A DNA stretch of 64,000 nucleotides from Cristatella mucedo (lineage: Eukaryota > Bryozoa > Phylactolaemata > Cristatellidae): NCBI GenBank assembly GCA_009760855.2, contig WPIO01000011.1:2208501-2272500 (forward strand), read 5' to 3'. Of the stretch, positions 1 to 14,100 are shown one piece after another (the first letter of the stretch is position 1; the number at the start of each line of letters is the position of its first letter). The notes beneath the pieces are model-generated. The model searched no databases and had not been told where the DNA came from. It saw only the letters and a program-made list of their open reading frames with translations. The position numbers and the translations under genes are program-made.

Positions 1-69
1 GCCGATAGTGGCAGTGTTCCTGAGTAATTAAGACAAAATGAAGCCCGTTGCACCACTCAGTGGCCTCAG

Positions 70-246
70 GGGACAGTTACTGTCCCGGCGGAAGAAGTTA
101 GCATTGAAATTGATGGAATCCGCCGCCACCTAGCGGATATTGGAGCAGTACTGACCGCCAACGAACTCCTCGACGCACACTTCGATGCTCGCCATCGTAG
201 TACGGCCAGAGCCGAAGAGCCAGGCAGACAGCTACGGCCAAAATAA
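70..246 (+). CDS. Possible last coding exon of an upstream gene (weak)
   Basis: After CCTCAG at 64-69 an open frame of 58 codons runs to TAA at 244-246. Its composition is protein-like (VPAEEVSIEIDGI, then RRHLADIGAVLTANELL, then a basic end). I do not recognise it. The frame ends exactly where an antisense LINE tail begins. It could be the 3' exon of a gene lying to the left, or chance. Confidence 0.2.
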   Translation, partial: GTVTVPAEEVSIEIDGIRRHLADIGAVLTANELLDAHFDARHRSTARAEEPGRQLRPK

Positions 247-870
247 AAATAATAATAATAATAATGCACTTGATGAAGTGCCCCCTGAAGTACTCTATCT
301 TTTTCTAGGCGCTTAACATTGCCTGCAAAGGGAAACACAATTGAACAGTGAATAATATCATGCTTAATAAACAACATGAATAACATGGTTAAGGGTGACA
401 TGCACAGGGTCAGCATGCAAATGTAGTTAGTGGCAGCATGCACAGTGTCAGCACGCATAAGCACATGAAGGACGAATCGCAGGGACCCACCAAATGCTGT
501 CCTAAATAAGTGTGTTTTAAGTTCTTTTTAAATGTGGTCAAGTTAGGGGACGTACTGACGCAAGTCGGGAATGAGTTCCAGGCTTTGGGAGCATACTAGC
601 TAAATGCACGGTCTCCAAAGGATTTGAGGTTTGTACGAGGTAGTGGTAGACTGTTGGATTCCGAAAAGCGGGCGGTAAGATGCTTGGCCTGATGGGGGAG
701 TAGATCTGAAAGATAAGCTGGAGCCATAGAATGAAGTGACCTAAAAGTGAGCGACAAAACCTTGAAGTCGATCCGTTGCTTGATTGGTAGCCAGTCCAGG
801 TCGGCGAGAAGTGGTGTGATGTGGAAGATGTGACCTGAGACCACCGGCGGGCTATGCGGATTATGCACTT
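241..870 (-). mobile_element. L2-A LINE fragment: reverse-transcriptase C-terminus and 3' tail
   Basis: On the - strand this encodes ITPLLADLDWLPIKQRIDF, then PAYLSDLLPHQAK and [19 protein letters not shown], the C-terminal region that follows the reverse transcriptase in L2/CR1 LINEs. The 3' untranslated part and the terminal hairpin GCGCC..GAGATAGAGTA..GGGGGC lead to an ATT tail at 241-265. It is 5' truncated. Confidence 0.85.
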
Positions 871-1215
871 ACTGTTTAGCCTTTTCGTTGTCAAAGCAGT
901 GGAGAAGAACAGCTGCTTGCTGCTCTGGCTACATCGCGGGTCGATATCCAGATCAGGCGGGCATGTGGTTTCATTTAATTGATGACACTGCCCCTGATTG
1001 TTGTACAAATGGGCTGTGACACTCGATGCGGTATGCAGTCGGGACGTGCTATTGGTGATTGTTATGACAAGGGAGTCGAAGCATTCCGGTGGGCGAGAGG
1101 GGCGAACACAGTCGTGCTTCGCCCTGCTGTGTGAGTGGTGAAATAAACTGGTGGCGTTGCTCTTCGGCTAGAGTTCTGTGCTGTTCACGACGATAACTCA
1201 AGCTATACAATCTCA
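870..1215. other. Unassigned sequence between two LINE fragments
   Basis: About 345 bases with no open frame or repeat that I can name. It separates an antisense from a sense L2-A fragment. Confidence 0.4.
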
Positions 1216-1610
1216 ATTTTTTCCTATACCTTGTGCAAGCCTCAAATCCTGTGAAGACCGTGCCTTTAGTTCGTATTCTCCCAGAGCCTGGAACTCACTT
1301 TCGACTTACGTCACGACGTCCCCTGACGACGATATTGAAAAATAAACTAAATCACAACTATTTACACAGCATTTATTGGGTCCCTGTGCTTCGTCCTTTA
1401 CGTGCTTACACGCGATGTTACGATGTAAGCTGCCACTAATCATATTTGCATGCTGATCCTATACATGTCATCCTAATCAAGTTATTCTTGTTTTCATTGG
1501 GCATGCTAAAACTAACTATTCGACCGTGCTTCCTTTGCAACAAATCTAGATTGCCTAGAAACAGATTTCGTTCTCTGAGGGCTATATATACAACTTTTAT
1601 TATTATTTTA
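1216..1610 (+). mobile_element. L2-A LINE 3' fragment
   Basis: Matches the other L2-A copies from CCTCAAATCCT.. through the 3' untranslated part (GTGCTTACACGC, CATGCTGATCCTATACATGTC) to the hairpin and a TTATTATT tail. Frame-disrupted and diverged. Confidence 0.75.
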
Positions 1611-2063
1611 GCGTCCGGATAGGGCGACACACGAGCGAGAGTCGATAGCAGGCAATGCCGGCAGCCACATGACTACAATGTCGTTGACTGACACGAACAG
1701 GCAGCTAGCCGAAGCAGATAGCGGCGCAGATGTGCTGGTCGAGCTGGAGTAGGAAAGTGAGCTATTAGCGCCGTGTCGGTGGGCCAGCACACGTAATAGT
1801 AACTGGAACATCAGCAGCTCGCACTGCAGTCACCTGAATTTTATTTAGCTTGCGTAGTTGTTACAATAGAATGGCTGTTAAATTAGATGAATGTTTTCAT
1901 TTAATCGTCACTATCTCGGGTGTTCTCCTAAGGTTATCATTACAGATGGCCACACCGTATAAGCCTTGACCCCTGTGCATCGGCCGGTATTTTTGCCGGC
2001 TGAGCGGGCGTGGTCATCGGCTCCGCCTGCCTGACGTTCTGATGACAGTTGTGTTTGGCCGGC
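1611..2063. other. Region just upstream of WWOX exon 1
   Basis: Contains the presumed WWOX promoter and 5' untranslated region. I see no TATA box in the last 100 bases. The sequence becomes GC-rich after about 1980. Confidence 0.4.
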
Positions 2064-2167
2064 ATGCCTAGTACGGAGCAAGCTGCCTGCGACACCGATT
2101 CAGATGACGACCTTCCAGCAGGCTGGGACGAGCGGGTGGCATTAGACGGTCGGGTATTCTATGCATG
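2064..2167 (+). CDS. WWOX: WWOX exon 1: start codon and first half of WW1
   Basis: Encodes residues 1-34 plus two bases of codon 35. It contains the acidic lead DTDSDDDLP seen in WWOX proteins and the first WW tryptophan (W21, in LPAGWDERV). The donor is TG|GTAGGA and the intron phase is 2. Codon 35 is completed by exon 2 as TGT (Cys) where human WWOX has Asn. The ATG is the first one in this frame and lies seven residues closer to the WW domain than would be needed for any signal sequence, as expected for a cytosolic protein. Confidence 0.9.
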
Positions 2168-5090
2168 GTAGGACGGGTAGCCGGGCGCCGTGGCCGTTGC
2201 CGTTTTTTATCTGCTCGGTTTTCGCTGTAAGCCATAACTTTCTTTCGTTGGAGTTTTCAATCAGTAATCCTGTTCTGAAGTGTGCTTTCGCGCCTGCACG
2301 CCTATCAACGGACCGGCGTCCACATACCGCGTCCGGAACCGATCGGCTTAGAAGAGCACCGCGCCAGCCTGTCGTTCGACTCTTGCTGCTAGATATTTGA
2401 GCTTCATTTACGCACCGCGAATTTTGATTTTGCTAGAGTGATCAATTAGTCCTATGCGTAGCGTCTCTTTCTGAGCCGGACTTTCCGCCATCGAGAGGGA
2501 ACACTCGCTCGCTCGGGCTTGTTGTTCTTGTGACCCTCCATTAACCATCTCGCCTTCACTGACTGCATGCCCGCGACGATGCATCACAGTCAGTACAGGT
2601 TAAGACTAAACTGAAAATTTGGACGAGTTCTTTGCTGGTTGTCACATTTTTCTAATAGTCTTTGGGGCTGAACAATTGGCGGTAAGCCTTACCGATGACT
2701 TGGTTGCTTCCGATAGTGGCTGGCGCGTGGCTTCAGCAGGCACGCCTTTCCTGATCATGGCTGACGGTCAGACACTTCCAGAACCTGACACTGTACGAGA
2801 ATGAATTTTGTCTAGCTTGTTTCGGAGCGAGAAAAAGGAACGATGGCTCAGCAGGTGTGCCGGTGAAGCAACGTCGGTTAGAGCTAAGCGTCATGCTTTG
2901 AGTCTCAGTAGTTTTTCCGAGCCTCTTCATCTGGTCGCGCTTATCACCGAGTGAGCTGGCGTTAGCATCTTGCACTCGTGTGTGCTCCCGGCAGCCAATG
3001 GGCGAAGCAACTCTATGCCATATGTCGAGTTCGGCAAGATGCCTCGATGCTATCGTCTGTTTTGTGACAATTTTCGTGATATATTTGCCCAATTTCCATT
3101 CGACGTCCAGTTGAGTTGCTTGAATGATTGGCAAGGTTCGCCCTCCGTTTTAGTCACATGACTCGCACCACTCAATGGACCCATCCGACCACAGGAAAAC
3201 GAAAGAAAGTCGCCGGAGGTATGGACTGCGGTCTAACGAACTAGCATGTAGGTATTGTTTTTAATGCCATCTTGCTATTGCAGAGAGCGAGAGTTATATG
3301 CGTGCTTGCTTTGCCCACAGAGCTTCCATATGGCTGGGAGCAGCAAATCGCCAAGGACGGCTATGCATACTATGTCGAGTAAGTAGTGATGAAAGCGTGC
3401 TCATGCAGTACTACTAGTGCATTGCAGTAGTTGCTCGGGTGAAGAATTTACCGCCGTGACTGATAATTGCGTTGGATTGCAGGATTTTGATGTGCAATGA
3501 TTTCTTTTCATGGCCAGCAAGCACGTGAAGACCCAGCGATAAGAGCGCTGGTATCACGCATTGATCAGATTAGCTGTGGTGTCCTGATCTAAGCAAGTGT
3601 AAAAATTTGCAGTGTTATCTCATTGAAACCAGGCACATTTGACTGCAGGGTTGATGTTGTCATCTAGCAGGAATTGGACACCCAAGATTTCTTGCAGAGG
3701 CTATCGGAGATATGCTGGCCAAGCCAATTTCGAGTATTAGGGGTTTACAATTTCTGAATGAGACTAGGTTTTCTCATTATTTGTAAGTTGGTTTATTTTC
3801 ATTCAATTTGAGGGAGCTTGTTGTCACTCAACTCATCAGCGAATTTCAGCATTGCAAGGTGCAGCGGAGTAACGAGAGTTTGAGATGCTAGAAGGAAGGT
3901 AAGGATCAAAGCACAAATACAGCTGTGTGTCTTCTGCATAAGAAAAGAAGTCTAGATTTTGTCCGGCGATTAAATCAGCAGGAAAGAGGGGGAGCGAGAG
4001 TATTATTTGTATGAAAAAGTGGAAACGTATCCCTAGGGCAAATCGTTGGCCGTTGACATCTACTCACAACTTTCCTACTTTGAGCAGCTGTTGAATCAGC
4101 TAGTTTTGTGGTAAAGCATTGTAGTGCAGTGTGCCTGTCATGCCTAAAAAGGTAATACAAATATAATGCATTCAGGCGCTTCGCATATGCCACCGGGCTC
4201 GAGGCCACGACCTCGGCCAGAGCTTGGTCGGGGCAAGCACCTTGAATGCTGGGTCAAGCTCAGTTCGACACTAGCCGAGATGACAGGCACTCCAGTAGAA
4301 TCGAATAGTATCAAACGCTGGTCGAGCAAAAGATTCGGAAAGACAAGCTGAGAGACTCGTCACGTCTCGCACTCTCTCTGGTGCTCGTAAGGAAGACCGA
4401 ACAGTTACATATTCCGGCAGTGGGTGTCTGTTTGTGCGTGTGGCGAATTACTCTCGTGCTTCTGCGAGTCATGGTCATGTCAGTCATAGTCATGGTCATG
4501 TCAGTCTTGGTCAGGCGTGACAGCATCTACAGGCCAAGGTCAGGGTTTATTGGCACGTGCTTGGCGCCCCTCGAATCGTCCCTGCCTGAACTCTCGCCTT
4601 TCACTCTCTTGAGTGGAGCACGCGACTCAAACTGGAGCTCATGGCAACCCAGAGGTGGGCGTGCACTTGCAGGCAATGAGCAGGCTTTTTATTTTTACCA
4701 GACTGCAGATACCTGAGTGACGCAAGAGATGCTCACACCCCAAGAAGTAGTGGTAGTGGCTAGGCACAGGGCTGTTGCACACGTATCTTTGTCTCTATGC
4801 GTGGATGCGACTTACGGCCCCGACTGTCTCTGCAGCAAGTGCGCTGTAGCTTGCTGCTCCTTCCTTATTTGCCTTTCTACAGGAGATCTAGGTTTTAAAA
4901 GGCCTTAGCTGATTTAACAGTCTCATTTGTATAGCGGCAGAAGAGCCTTGTCGGATATCACAAGCGCTTGCAGTTGGCAATAAATGATCGCCCAACTGTA
5001 GGATTTGAACCCACGACCTCAGTCGGAAGAGTGAGCACCTTACCTTCTGGGCTGCTGAGAGGAGACAGTGAGAGAGAGTGAGAGAGAGAG

Positions 5091-5174
<84 letters not shown>

Positions 5175-8100
5175 GAGACAGACAGACAGACAGAGACAGA
5201 CAGACAGAGAGAAATAGCTGCCTTCTCAGCGTGCCATCGTAGCACCCGCCTCTGACTCGAGTCGTTTAGCTGTACCTCTAACCAACCCCGAACCTTTGGA
5301 AATCGAGTCTAAAACATCAACCTCGAACCGTCAGAGACCGAACGCTAAGTTCAGTTCAGGTGCTCGCAATGCCTAGAACTCACTTCTTGCTGGCTTCACA
5401 TGTTTGTGAATTGACGATGTTTAAAAGGAAGCCAACAACCTAACCGTTTCTCTAACTAACTGTTTCGGGATCCGTTTTCTAAAGACATGTACCATTGCAG
5501 CAAATTCAATACCATACAGCAGAATAATTTTTGACAACCACTGTAATGTGAGGGTAGGTCATACTTGGCTGGTAGGCCATGCTTGGGTTCACTAACGACT
5601 AGCGTCACGAAGAATCTCTTGATTTGATGATCATGTAATGTAACTTAGTCTGTAACTCCACAAAGCCCATGTGATTGTTATATAATAATAATAATAATAA
5701 TAATGCACTTGATAAAGCGCCCTCAGAGAACTCAATCTCTTTCTAGGCGCTTTACATTTGCTGCAAAGGGAAACGCGATTGAGTGGTGAATAATATCGTG
5801 CTTGATAAACAACATGAATAACATGGTTAGGGGTGACATGCACAGGGTCAGCATGCAAATGTGGTTAGTGGCAGCATGCACAGTGTCAGCACTCGCATAA
5901 GCACAATGTAGGAGAGTTTTATGTAGCGCACTCACAGCCTCTCAGCGGCTTTCGTTACGATACTCAAAAAGGAGCTGATTGAGCCCAGCTGTTCCACAAA
6001 GCCTTTGTTCTGTCCCAATGCACTGTACTTCTGTATGTTTGCGCACTATGAAACAATGCACGTTGTTACTAAGCACAACATCGACATGCTTTTGTATCAC
6101 GTCTCAACAAGACTGTCTTTTCCGTGTGCTCCATTTTCCCGTGCACGAATGAGTCAGTGTTTCTAACCGGACGGGGTAGTGAGTTTTGTGTGGACTTTTA
6201 CATGCTTGGCATGACGATTGTGTGCTTTTGCACGCTCGCTCAAGCAGGCTACCTTGCTTTTCATTAACTTTTTTGTCACTTCTTGTCTTGCAGCGAGTTG
6301 TAAAGCGCCTGCGTAACTATTAAGTTATCTTGGATGCTATGCACCTGACTTCTTAGTGTCATTGTAGTGGTGCTGGGGCCGGCCACCTCGTTCTGGCCTG
6401 CCTCTGACTGGATGATCTGCATCCCCCAACGAGATTCCAGTGGCTCTCTGCTGCAGCTGTGCACGCTTCTTGCGCGGAGTATTTTTGTGGTAGTTTAGCT
6501 TGTTAACTATGCACCGATGGTTGCATGACCCCTCGAAGGGCATTCGCCCAGCACGTATGGCTCGACCCGTGGCACATGTGAAGCGCCTGAACAGAGATTA
6601 AGTTCTCTTAGGGCTCTATGCAAATGAATTATGTATTTTTATGTTTAGTTAATTAAGGCAGTGTGTGTGTGTGTGTTTGTGTGTGTGTGAGGTGGTGTAA
6701 AGGTAAAAATCAAGGTGGTGTAGCAGAAGCTGCCTGCAGCTGTGGCCATTTTTGTTGAACACCGATGCGATATAATGCAGCAGGCAGCAATTGCGGCACT
6801 GCTGCCGCCGCCATTGCTGGCAGCAATGCCATCTTGCCTTGCTTTGATGTAGCCGAATAAATAACAAAAGCACAATGACCGATCCTCGGCTTGCCTTTGC
6901 CGTCGAAGACAAGGATCCTGACCGTTCCGGCTCGGCGACGGTGGCGTCCATTAGCGACATGAAGCAAAAGTACGATGCCTACACGGCGGCAGCCACCGTG
7001 CTCGCCGGCCGCGACCTGAGCGGCCGCTATGCCGTGGTCACGGGCGCCAACGGTGGGATCGGTGAGAAGGCATTGAGCAACGGTGGCAGGTCCACACGGA
7101 CCGCAGCCTCTCGATGCCTACGCAGTGCAGCCGGAGGGGTTAGTTCACCACCCGCTTGCCCCCACCCCACCCGGGCCGGGCCAGTCTCGCCCGTGCGGCC
7201 AGCGTGAGGTGGAGCACGTGATGACGACACGCTGCAGGCTTCGAGACGGCTCGAGCTCTCGCCCTGCAAGGCTGTCACGTGGTTCTCGCGTGCCGAAACA
7301 CTGCCGAAGCAAAGCTCGCCGTGGACAGGATCGTAGCCGAGCGATCGACAGCTCGTGCCGTGGCCATGCACGTCGATCTGGCCAAGCTCCGAAGTGTGAA
7401 AGCGTTGGCAGCCGAGTATACGTCATTGAACTGGTAATGGTCACTGGCAGTGGCACTTCGGCTGCCTCGCGCAGTTTCGGATTGACTCCTGCGCTGCTGC
7501 TGCTGCCTCCGCCGCCGCTGCTGCTGTCATTGTCTTGGTGGTAGCGGCCTCACCCGTGCCGATCATGTCCGGGTGGGGGCAGCAGCAGCTGCAGCTGCTG
7601 GCGGTGGTCGCTTTCGCTCCGAGGCATTGCTACTTAACTTATGGCTGTTTCGCTTTTGCAGGCCTCTTCATATGCTAATCTTGAATGCTGCCGTGTTCTC
7701 GCCCCCTTACGAGTGCACCGAGGACGGGTTTGAGTTGACCTTCCAGGTGAACCATCTGGGCCACTACTATTTGACCAGACTGCTGGAGCCTGTGCTGATG
7801 CGCAGTGCCCCCTCGCGGATCGTCGTCGTCTCCTCGGAGTCGCACAGGTACCACGTGCCCGCCTGCGCAGTCTGCCCGGCGCCATTCTTCGTGCCATCGA
7901 CAGCAGCCAAGTCGTGACGTCGAAGCCTCGTTCTGTTTCACGTCGCATGGCAGATTGGTTCGAGTCGAGCAGATTGATGCCGATCTCTCCTCTCCCCCCG
8001 CGTTGTAGTCGTGGAGCGACTGAGATTGCAGCCGATTTGTTTAAGGTCGATTGCTCTGTCGCGATCTCCATTGGGACCATCCACAGCTTTACTGCAGGGC

Positions 8101-11100
8101 CACACAGCGATACGAAAGTGGCAGTCTGGCTTGCAGTCGAAATTCCATTCGTTCTTACAGGCTAAATTATTCGAAATGATTTGAGCACCACTGCAAACTC
8201 GAGAGCATTCGCTCGAGCGTGAGAACAACTGACCTACTGACGCTGGCTGGTGTTCGCCGCCGACCCTCTCTCTGGCTGCCTGCCTGCCGAGCACAGCTGC
8301 TGTGGCGCTCGGTTTTCCGGTTTACCGCTTCTTCTTTTTTCTGTGAGTGAGCTTTACGCAAGCGTACTCTCCAAGCGAGATCGGCCGGTGCATGATGGGT
8401 ACGGCTGCACACTGTGCCTGGTTTAAGCGGTTGCCAAGCAAGTGCTGGCTGGTGGGAGGGGGACGAGGGCAAAATATGCCACCGTCTAGCTAGTATGAAT
8501 GTATCTCTGATGTGGACTTTGGCGCTGTCGTCGAAGTGTCAAACGACTCGTTTCATAAGCTGGTCGTTCTCGAGTACAAGCTAGTACTTAGATGCTGAGA
8601 TAAGCATTACGTTTGTAGTGGCATCAGTTGCAGATCTACGAAAATATCGCCCTTGTGCACTAGAAGCCAGCTGCGCAGCGAAATTTACTGCCTGCCATGG
8701 AAGTCTTGTTGTGCACATCATAGAGCCGCACGTCAGTTTAGCGCGCTGCTACTAGAGAGAAAATGTACAGAATGCGGTTCTGCTTCGACCATGCAAATTT
8801 TGCAGCCGTGTGAGTCACTACAATGCCGAACGACCCGGCAGTTTTTTCGGCTCACCTGGCTGACTTTCCATTAGGAATGCGACTGGTAGAAGTATAGCCC
8901 ATTGAATGGTCTGCCAGTAACTTCATGACGTCGACAAGATACTGAGTGGATTTGTTTTAACGCCGTGCTGCTAGTTCACTTGCAAGTGACATCGAAGTTA
9001 TACTACATATGAGGGCAAAAGTATCAGCGAGGCCAACTGAAATGGTCACCGGACACAACAAGTTCCGATTCTGGCATAACCGACTCTATTGCAAACTGCT
9101 GCATTCATCTGCAGCATGCAGAATAGTTTTGATAACATATAAGGAAAGTTTCAGCACAAATGTATTAATTTGTAGTGCTTAAATGAAGTTGCACCACCTG
9201 GATAGGCAAGAAACCTTTCGGAGACGTCTGGGCATAAGTGCACTCCAAGCGTTTGCAAACAGCAGGCCTTTATCGTTCTCCAAACGTCATGTAAGCTAAA
9301 GAAGAGGAAGTCTTTCGAAGTGCTAAACTAAATGCAAAACTGTTGCGAAAAATCATTGGATATGCTTAGCCACGTGCTGAGGCTCGTTGACCTGTCAGAA
9401 AAGAATATTACCTCCTCAAAGGCTCAATGCAACATTCTGGATTAGTGTTAAATAAGCCTCTTGTGTCATAATGCCAAGTATAAGCTAATGAAATAGCCCC
9501 AGACCATGACCCCCCGTTTCTGCCAGATTTTGTTTTACCGTCCTCTGAAGGCGATAGTCGTCGACACCTTATTCGAGCGATGGCACACGTACTGCATGCA
9601 TTTGCAGTGTTACCAGCAATGGGTAATTTGCTCTCACTGCTTCTCAGTCCTCGTTGGTCCAGTGTGCTCTCGCCATAGCCCACTGCAAACGAGCTACTTT
9701 TCACTTGACAGACAGAAGTATCTTGTTATTTGCAATCTGAGCAAGCAGTCTAGTCTATGCCTAGTCGTATTTCTCCCGAATAGCTTCCCTGTAGCAGGCT
9801 GAAATCCATGAGTACGGACCCATGCAGGAGTGAAATGATGCCTAAAGCTTCACTCTTTTTTTAGTCTATTTTTGTGGGCGGAGGTGGACTAACACCATGG
9901 GTGGGCGGCCCGGTGTCTTAGTATTATCGATTAGATTGGTTGTAGCCATCTTCTTCAGGTTGTACCTCGCCGAAGCCTTGCCAATTCGCAACTGTATAGC
10001 AATTGCAACATTGCTAAGTTGCGTTTGGTGCAAAGCCCACATTTGGCCCTTCGTAAAAGATGTCAGCTTGATAGTCCTATGCATGCCGACTGGCGACAGC
10101 TTGAGACCAGGAAATGAGCCCAGCCTGTGCACTGCTGTTCATTCACTCGGTCAAGTATTTAGCTTTGTGTAGGAGCAGGTTCAGAAATTCCATTATTGGT
10201 GCCAACATAGTGTTTATGCCGGTACCGTAGGCGTTCAACAATGCATGCCAGCAAGTAGGACAACGGTGTTGCCTTTAAATCTTTATAATATTATTAATAT
10301 TAATATTAATGTTAATATAACATTATTAATATTAATATTAATATTAATTAGTAATTATATTATTTATTTATATTTAATTATTATTAATTATAATATTCTT
10401 AATATTAATATAATATTCTTTATAATATTCTTTACAAGCTCGTTCTGCCAGGGGGAATCAGCACACGTCAAGGCTTAGCATTGGGATATTACTTGCAAGC
10501 AGTCAGAGGTTATATGGCCATTCAGCAGCAGCAGAGCTTTGTTCAATTTACTTAGCCATATCGTTCCCTAGTGTAATCTTCCTTTATTTCAAGTGCACGA
10601 GCGGTCTGCCTATTGTCCCATACCAGTTTGTCAAGGAGTAGCAGCAGAATACCATTAGAAAAGTCGCGTCGCTTCCTTAGCCTTCGGCATGTTGGCATGC
10701 TACCTGCCGCCCCATCAGTGCTCATTGCGACTGATCAGCAAAGGGAAATAAAACAGTTATGTAGGTCGCGAGCATCTTGCACACACTCGTATGCAGAAGA
10801 AAAGCTGCCGTGTTAATCGTATTCCTTCTCGATTCTGAAAAAAGCACAGCGAGTTTAAAAATGATGGGTTTATGGCATTAAATATAGCATTGAAATAGAG
10901 CCTAAAGTTAGAGATTTCCAGAGGTGGTGCTGGTAGATGACCACCGTAAGCTTTGCTCCAAAGCATCGCAGAGATATTGATGGGAGTTCAGATCAGGGCT
11001 CATGCTTGGCAATGGCAATGCCTTTGATTTGGACCGTTGTCGAAAATTCTCTCATCGACTGTGGTGTGCATACGATCGTTATCATTTTGCCTATACAATC

Positions 11101-14100
11101 TAGCCCTCTCAGGGCTCCCCTTCAAAAACTTTATGATGTTTATGATGTTTATTGATGTTTAAGTATTGATGCTGGTCTATAATGTCTATGTGGCAAATGT
11201 AGCTCCAGTGAAAGTTGCTCTGCGTCAGCCTCGTACCGTCAATCCTCCACTGCCGAGATTTGCCATCTTCGAAAGCAGACATTGGGATATGCTTCATGTA
11301 ATTCGGCCACTGTAAGCTGTCAGACCAATATTGAAATTGGAGAACTTAGATTAATCAGTCAGCACAACTCGTCGGCAATCAACCACAATACGATGAGCAT
11401 GGCCCCTAGCCCGTTGTAGGCAGCACTGCTCTGCAGTGGTTCAGGTCCTATCTAAGTGGGAGACTCCAGAGTATTGACGTGAATGGACAATGATCATCTG
11501 TAGTACCTCTGAAATATGGAGTACCTCAGGGCTCCGTGCTATGTCTGGTTCTTTTCACGGATTATGCTCTTCTTCTTGCTGATGTGATTGCCAAGCACAA
11601 TCTAGGCTTTCACTTCTATGCGGATGACACTCAGTTGTACCTTTGCTTTGATCCCCCCCAGCCTTCGAGCACCTCAAATTCTCTCGACTCACTTGCTGCA
11701 TGCATTGATGACATCTGCACATGGATGGCAGCAAATTTTCTAAAACTAAACGATGATAAAACTAACTTACTAGTTATGGGCTAACCCAGTGTGATTCAAA
11801 GATTGGAAAGGCTGACTCTCAAAATTGGCTCTGCCTGCATATCTCCTGTCGAATCAGCTCGAAATCTAGGTGTCATATTCCAAAGCGACCTCTCGTTAGA
11901 CGACCATATCAGCTCCACAGTCAAATCTGCCTATTTTCAGCTTCATAACATTGCTAAAATTCGGGCTTGTTTAGATAAGGATACCACGTCCAAGTTGGTC
12001 CATGCATTCGTGACATCCCGCCTCGACTTCTGCAACTCACTGCTTACTGGCCTACCAGCATGTGCGATCAGGCGATTGCAGCTTGTGCAAAACTCCGCAG
12101 CTAGGCTTGTCTGTCGTGAGCGTCGCAGTTGCCACATGACTCCACTTCTCGCCGACCTGCACTGGCTACCAGTCAATCAACGGATTGACTGTAAGGTTTT
12201 GTCGCTCACTTTTAGGTCCTTTCATCCTATGGCTCCAGCCTATCTGTCAGATATACTACCCCATCAGGCTAAGCATCGTACCACCCGCTTTTCGGAATCC
12301 AACAGTCTACAAATACCTCGTACAAACCTTGAATCCTTTGGAGACAGTGCATTTCGTTCGTATGCTCCCAAAGCCTGGAACACACTCCCGACCTGCGTCA
12401 GAACATCCCCTGACCTGACCACATTTAAAAGGAACTTAAAAACACCTATTTAGGACAGCATTTAGTGGGTCCCTGTGCTTCGTCCTTCACGTGCTTATGA
12501 GTGCTGACACTGTGCATGCTGCCACTAATCACATTTGCATGCTGACCCTATGCATGTCACCCCTAACCATATTATTCATTTTGTTTGTTTTTCAAGCATG
12601 ATTTTACTTACCATTCAATTGCATTTCACTTTACAGCAAATGTAAAGCGCCTAGAAAGAGATTAAGTTCTCTGAGGGCGCTTTATCAAGTGCATAATATT
12701 ATTATTATTATTATTACAACTTTGTGCTATCCGAATAGAAGTGAAAGCCTAGATTGGGCTTGAGAATCACATCGGCAAGAGGGAGAATATAAACCGTGAA
12801 AAGAACTGGACGAAGCATAGAGCCCTGAGGTACCCCATTTTTCAAAGGTTCCATGCCCAGGCGAGATAAGAGGCACCGAGCAACTGCCGAGTTGGTGTCG
12901 AATGAACACTTACTTTGCACCATAATTTTTCATTAGTTACAGATCTAGCTCCCTACATGAAAATCTTGGGGTGTCGCCCCTACATAAGGTTTTGCAGGTC
13001 CCAGATGAAAATCCTTGCTCCTGCTCAACTGCTTAATGACATGTACTGAATCATGCTTAGACAAGCATGGAGAAGCATGCAAGTTAGATACCAGCATGCA
13101 TGTTAAAGCTTACAAGGAGACACTCTGTGCCACTGGTTAGTAGGGCCTCGGGCTATTGAAATTTTCTAAAATAATTTATAGGCAAGTAGGCAAAGCACAC
13201 AAAAACAAAGATGACAAGGTTTTTGGGTCATGGGAAAGGTGACCGAAACAGACGCGACCTTGGCAGAGACTTAAATGACACATTATTATTGCAGGTACTG
13301 ACAATAATTGGAAGGGAGCACCAGACTTTCGGTGCGTTTGAGCTGAAGGCTTGATCACTTAAGATTTCAATTTAGTGCGAGGGACTGTGAGGCGACTAGA
13401 AGCAGAGGAGCAAATGATGCAGACCAGCACACTGGAGGACCTAGGAGGTCGGATACACTGGTGAAAGTGAGTGTGGCGACCCTTAGGCCCAAGAGAGAGT
13501 CTTGAAATCGATTCAATGCTTGATTTGGTGTCAGCGTAGCTCAGACATTCGTGTGTGATGTGGCAGCTGCACTTATGACTGCAGACCAATACGTAGATAG
13601 GATATGCGTAGTCGTTAATGGATGCCACGATCCCTGTGCGTGATTCCGGAGCAATCAATTGTCGACATCATTGGCAGAGAGCCTCAAATAAGATGTCTCT
13701 AGATGTGATGCGATTAGTTGCCGGTCCTACACTTGGCTCTAAAGCACTACTAAGGCTTTCAATGGGATTCCGATCAGGGCTTTTGCTTGGCCATGGCAAT
13801 GTTGCCTGATGGTGTGTTGCCCTTGATATCCGGGACCATTGAAAAAAAAGTCACTCATCCACAGTACTCAGTTGTGCTTAGGATCGTTATGCTTCTGCCA
13901 TATTCAATCTCTGACCCTCTCAGGGCCAGCCATCGTACTTATACCGATATTTTTTCGAGGGTTTAAATATTCACGCTGGCTTACAGTGCCTTGTATGAGA
14001 TAGAGTGTTCTCATACCAGCTGCCGTGCAACAATCCTATACATCTCTCCCATAGCTGCAGAACTTAACCGTCTTATAAAGGCAGTCGTCGACGTACTCTT

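Larger units (their letters stand above)
3379..6852 (+). other. WWOX intron 3
   Basis: A 3.5-kb intron, GTAAGT..ATGTAG. It contains an antisense L2-A reverse-transcriptase remnant (about 3640-4060), SINE-A and SINE-B copies, a long GA microsatellite, a nested L2-B/L2-A tail and a GT tract, each listed separately. Confidence 0.85.

Noticed and set aside
10245-10478. 77-codon frame rich in Ile and Asn
   Set aside because: Translation of an AT-only tract.
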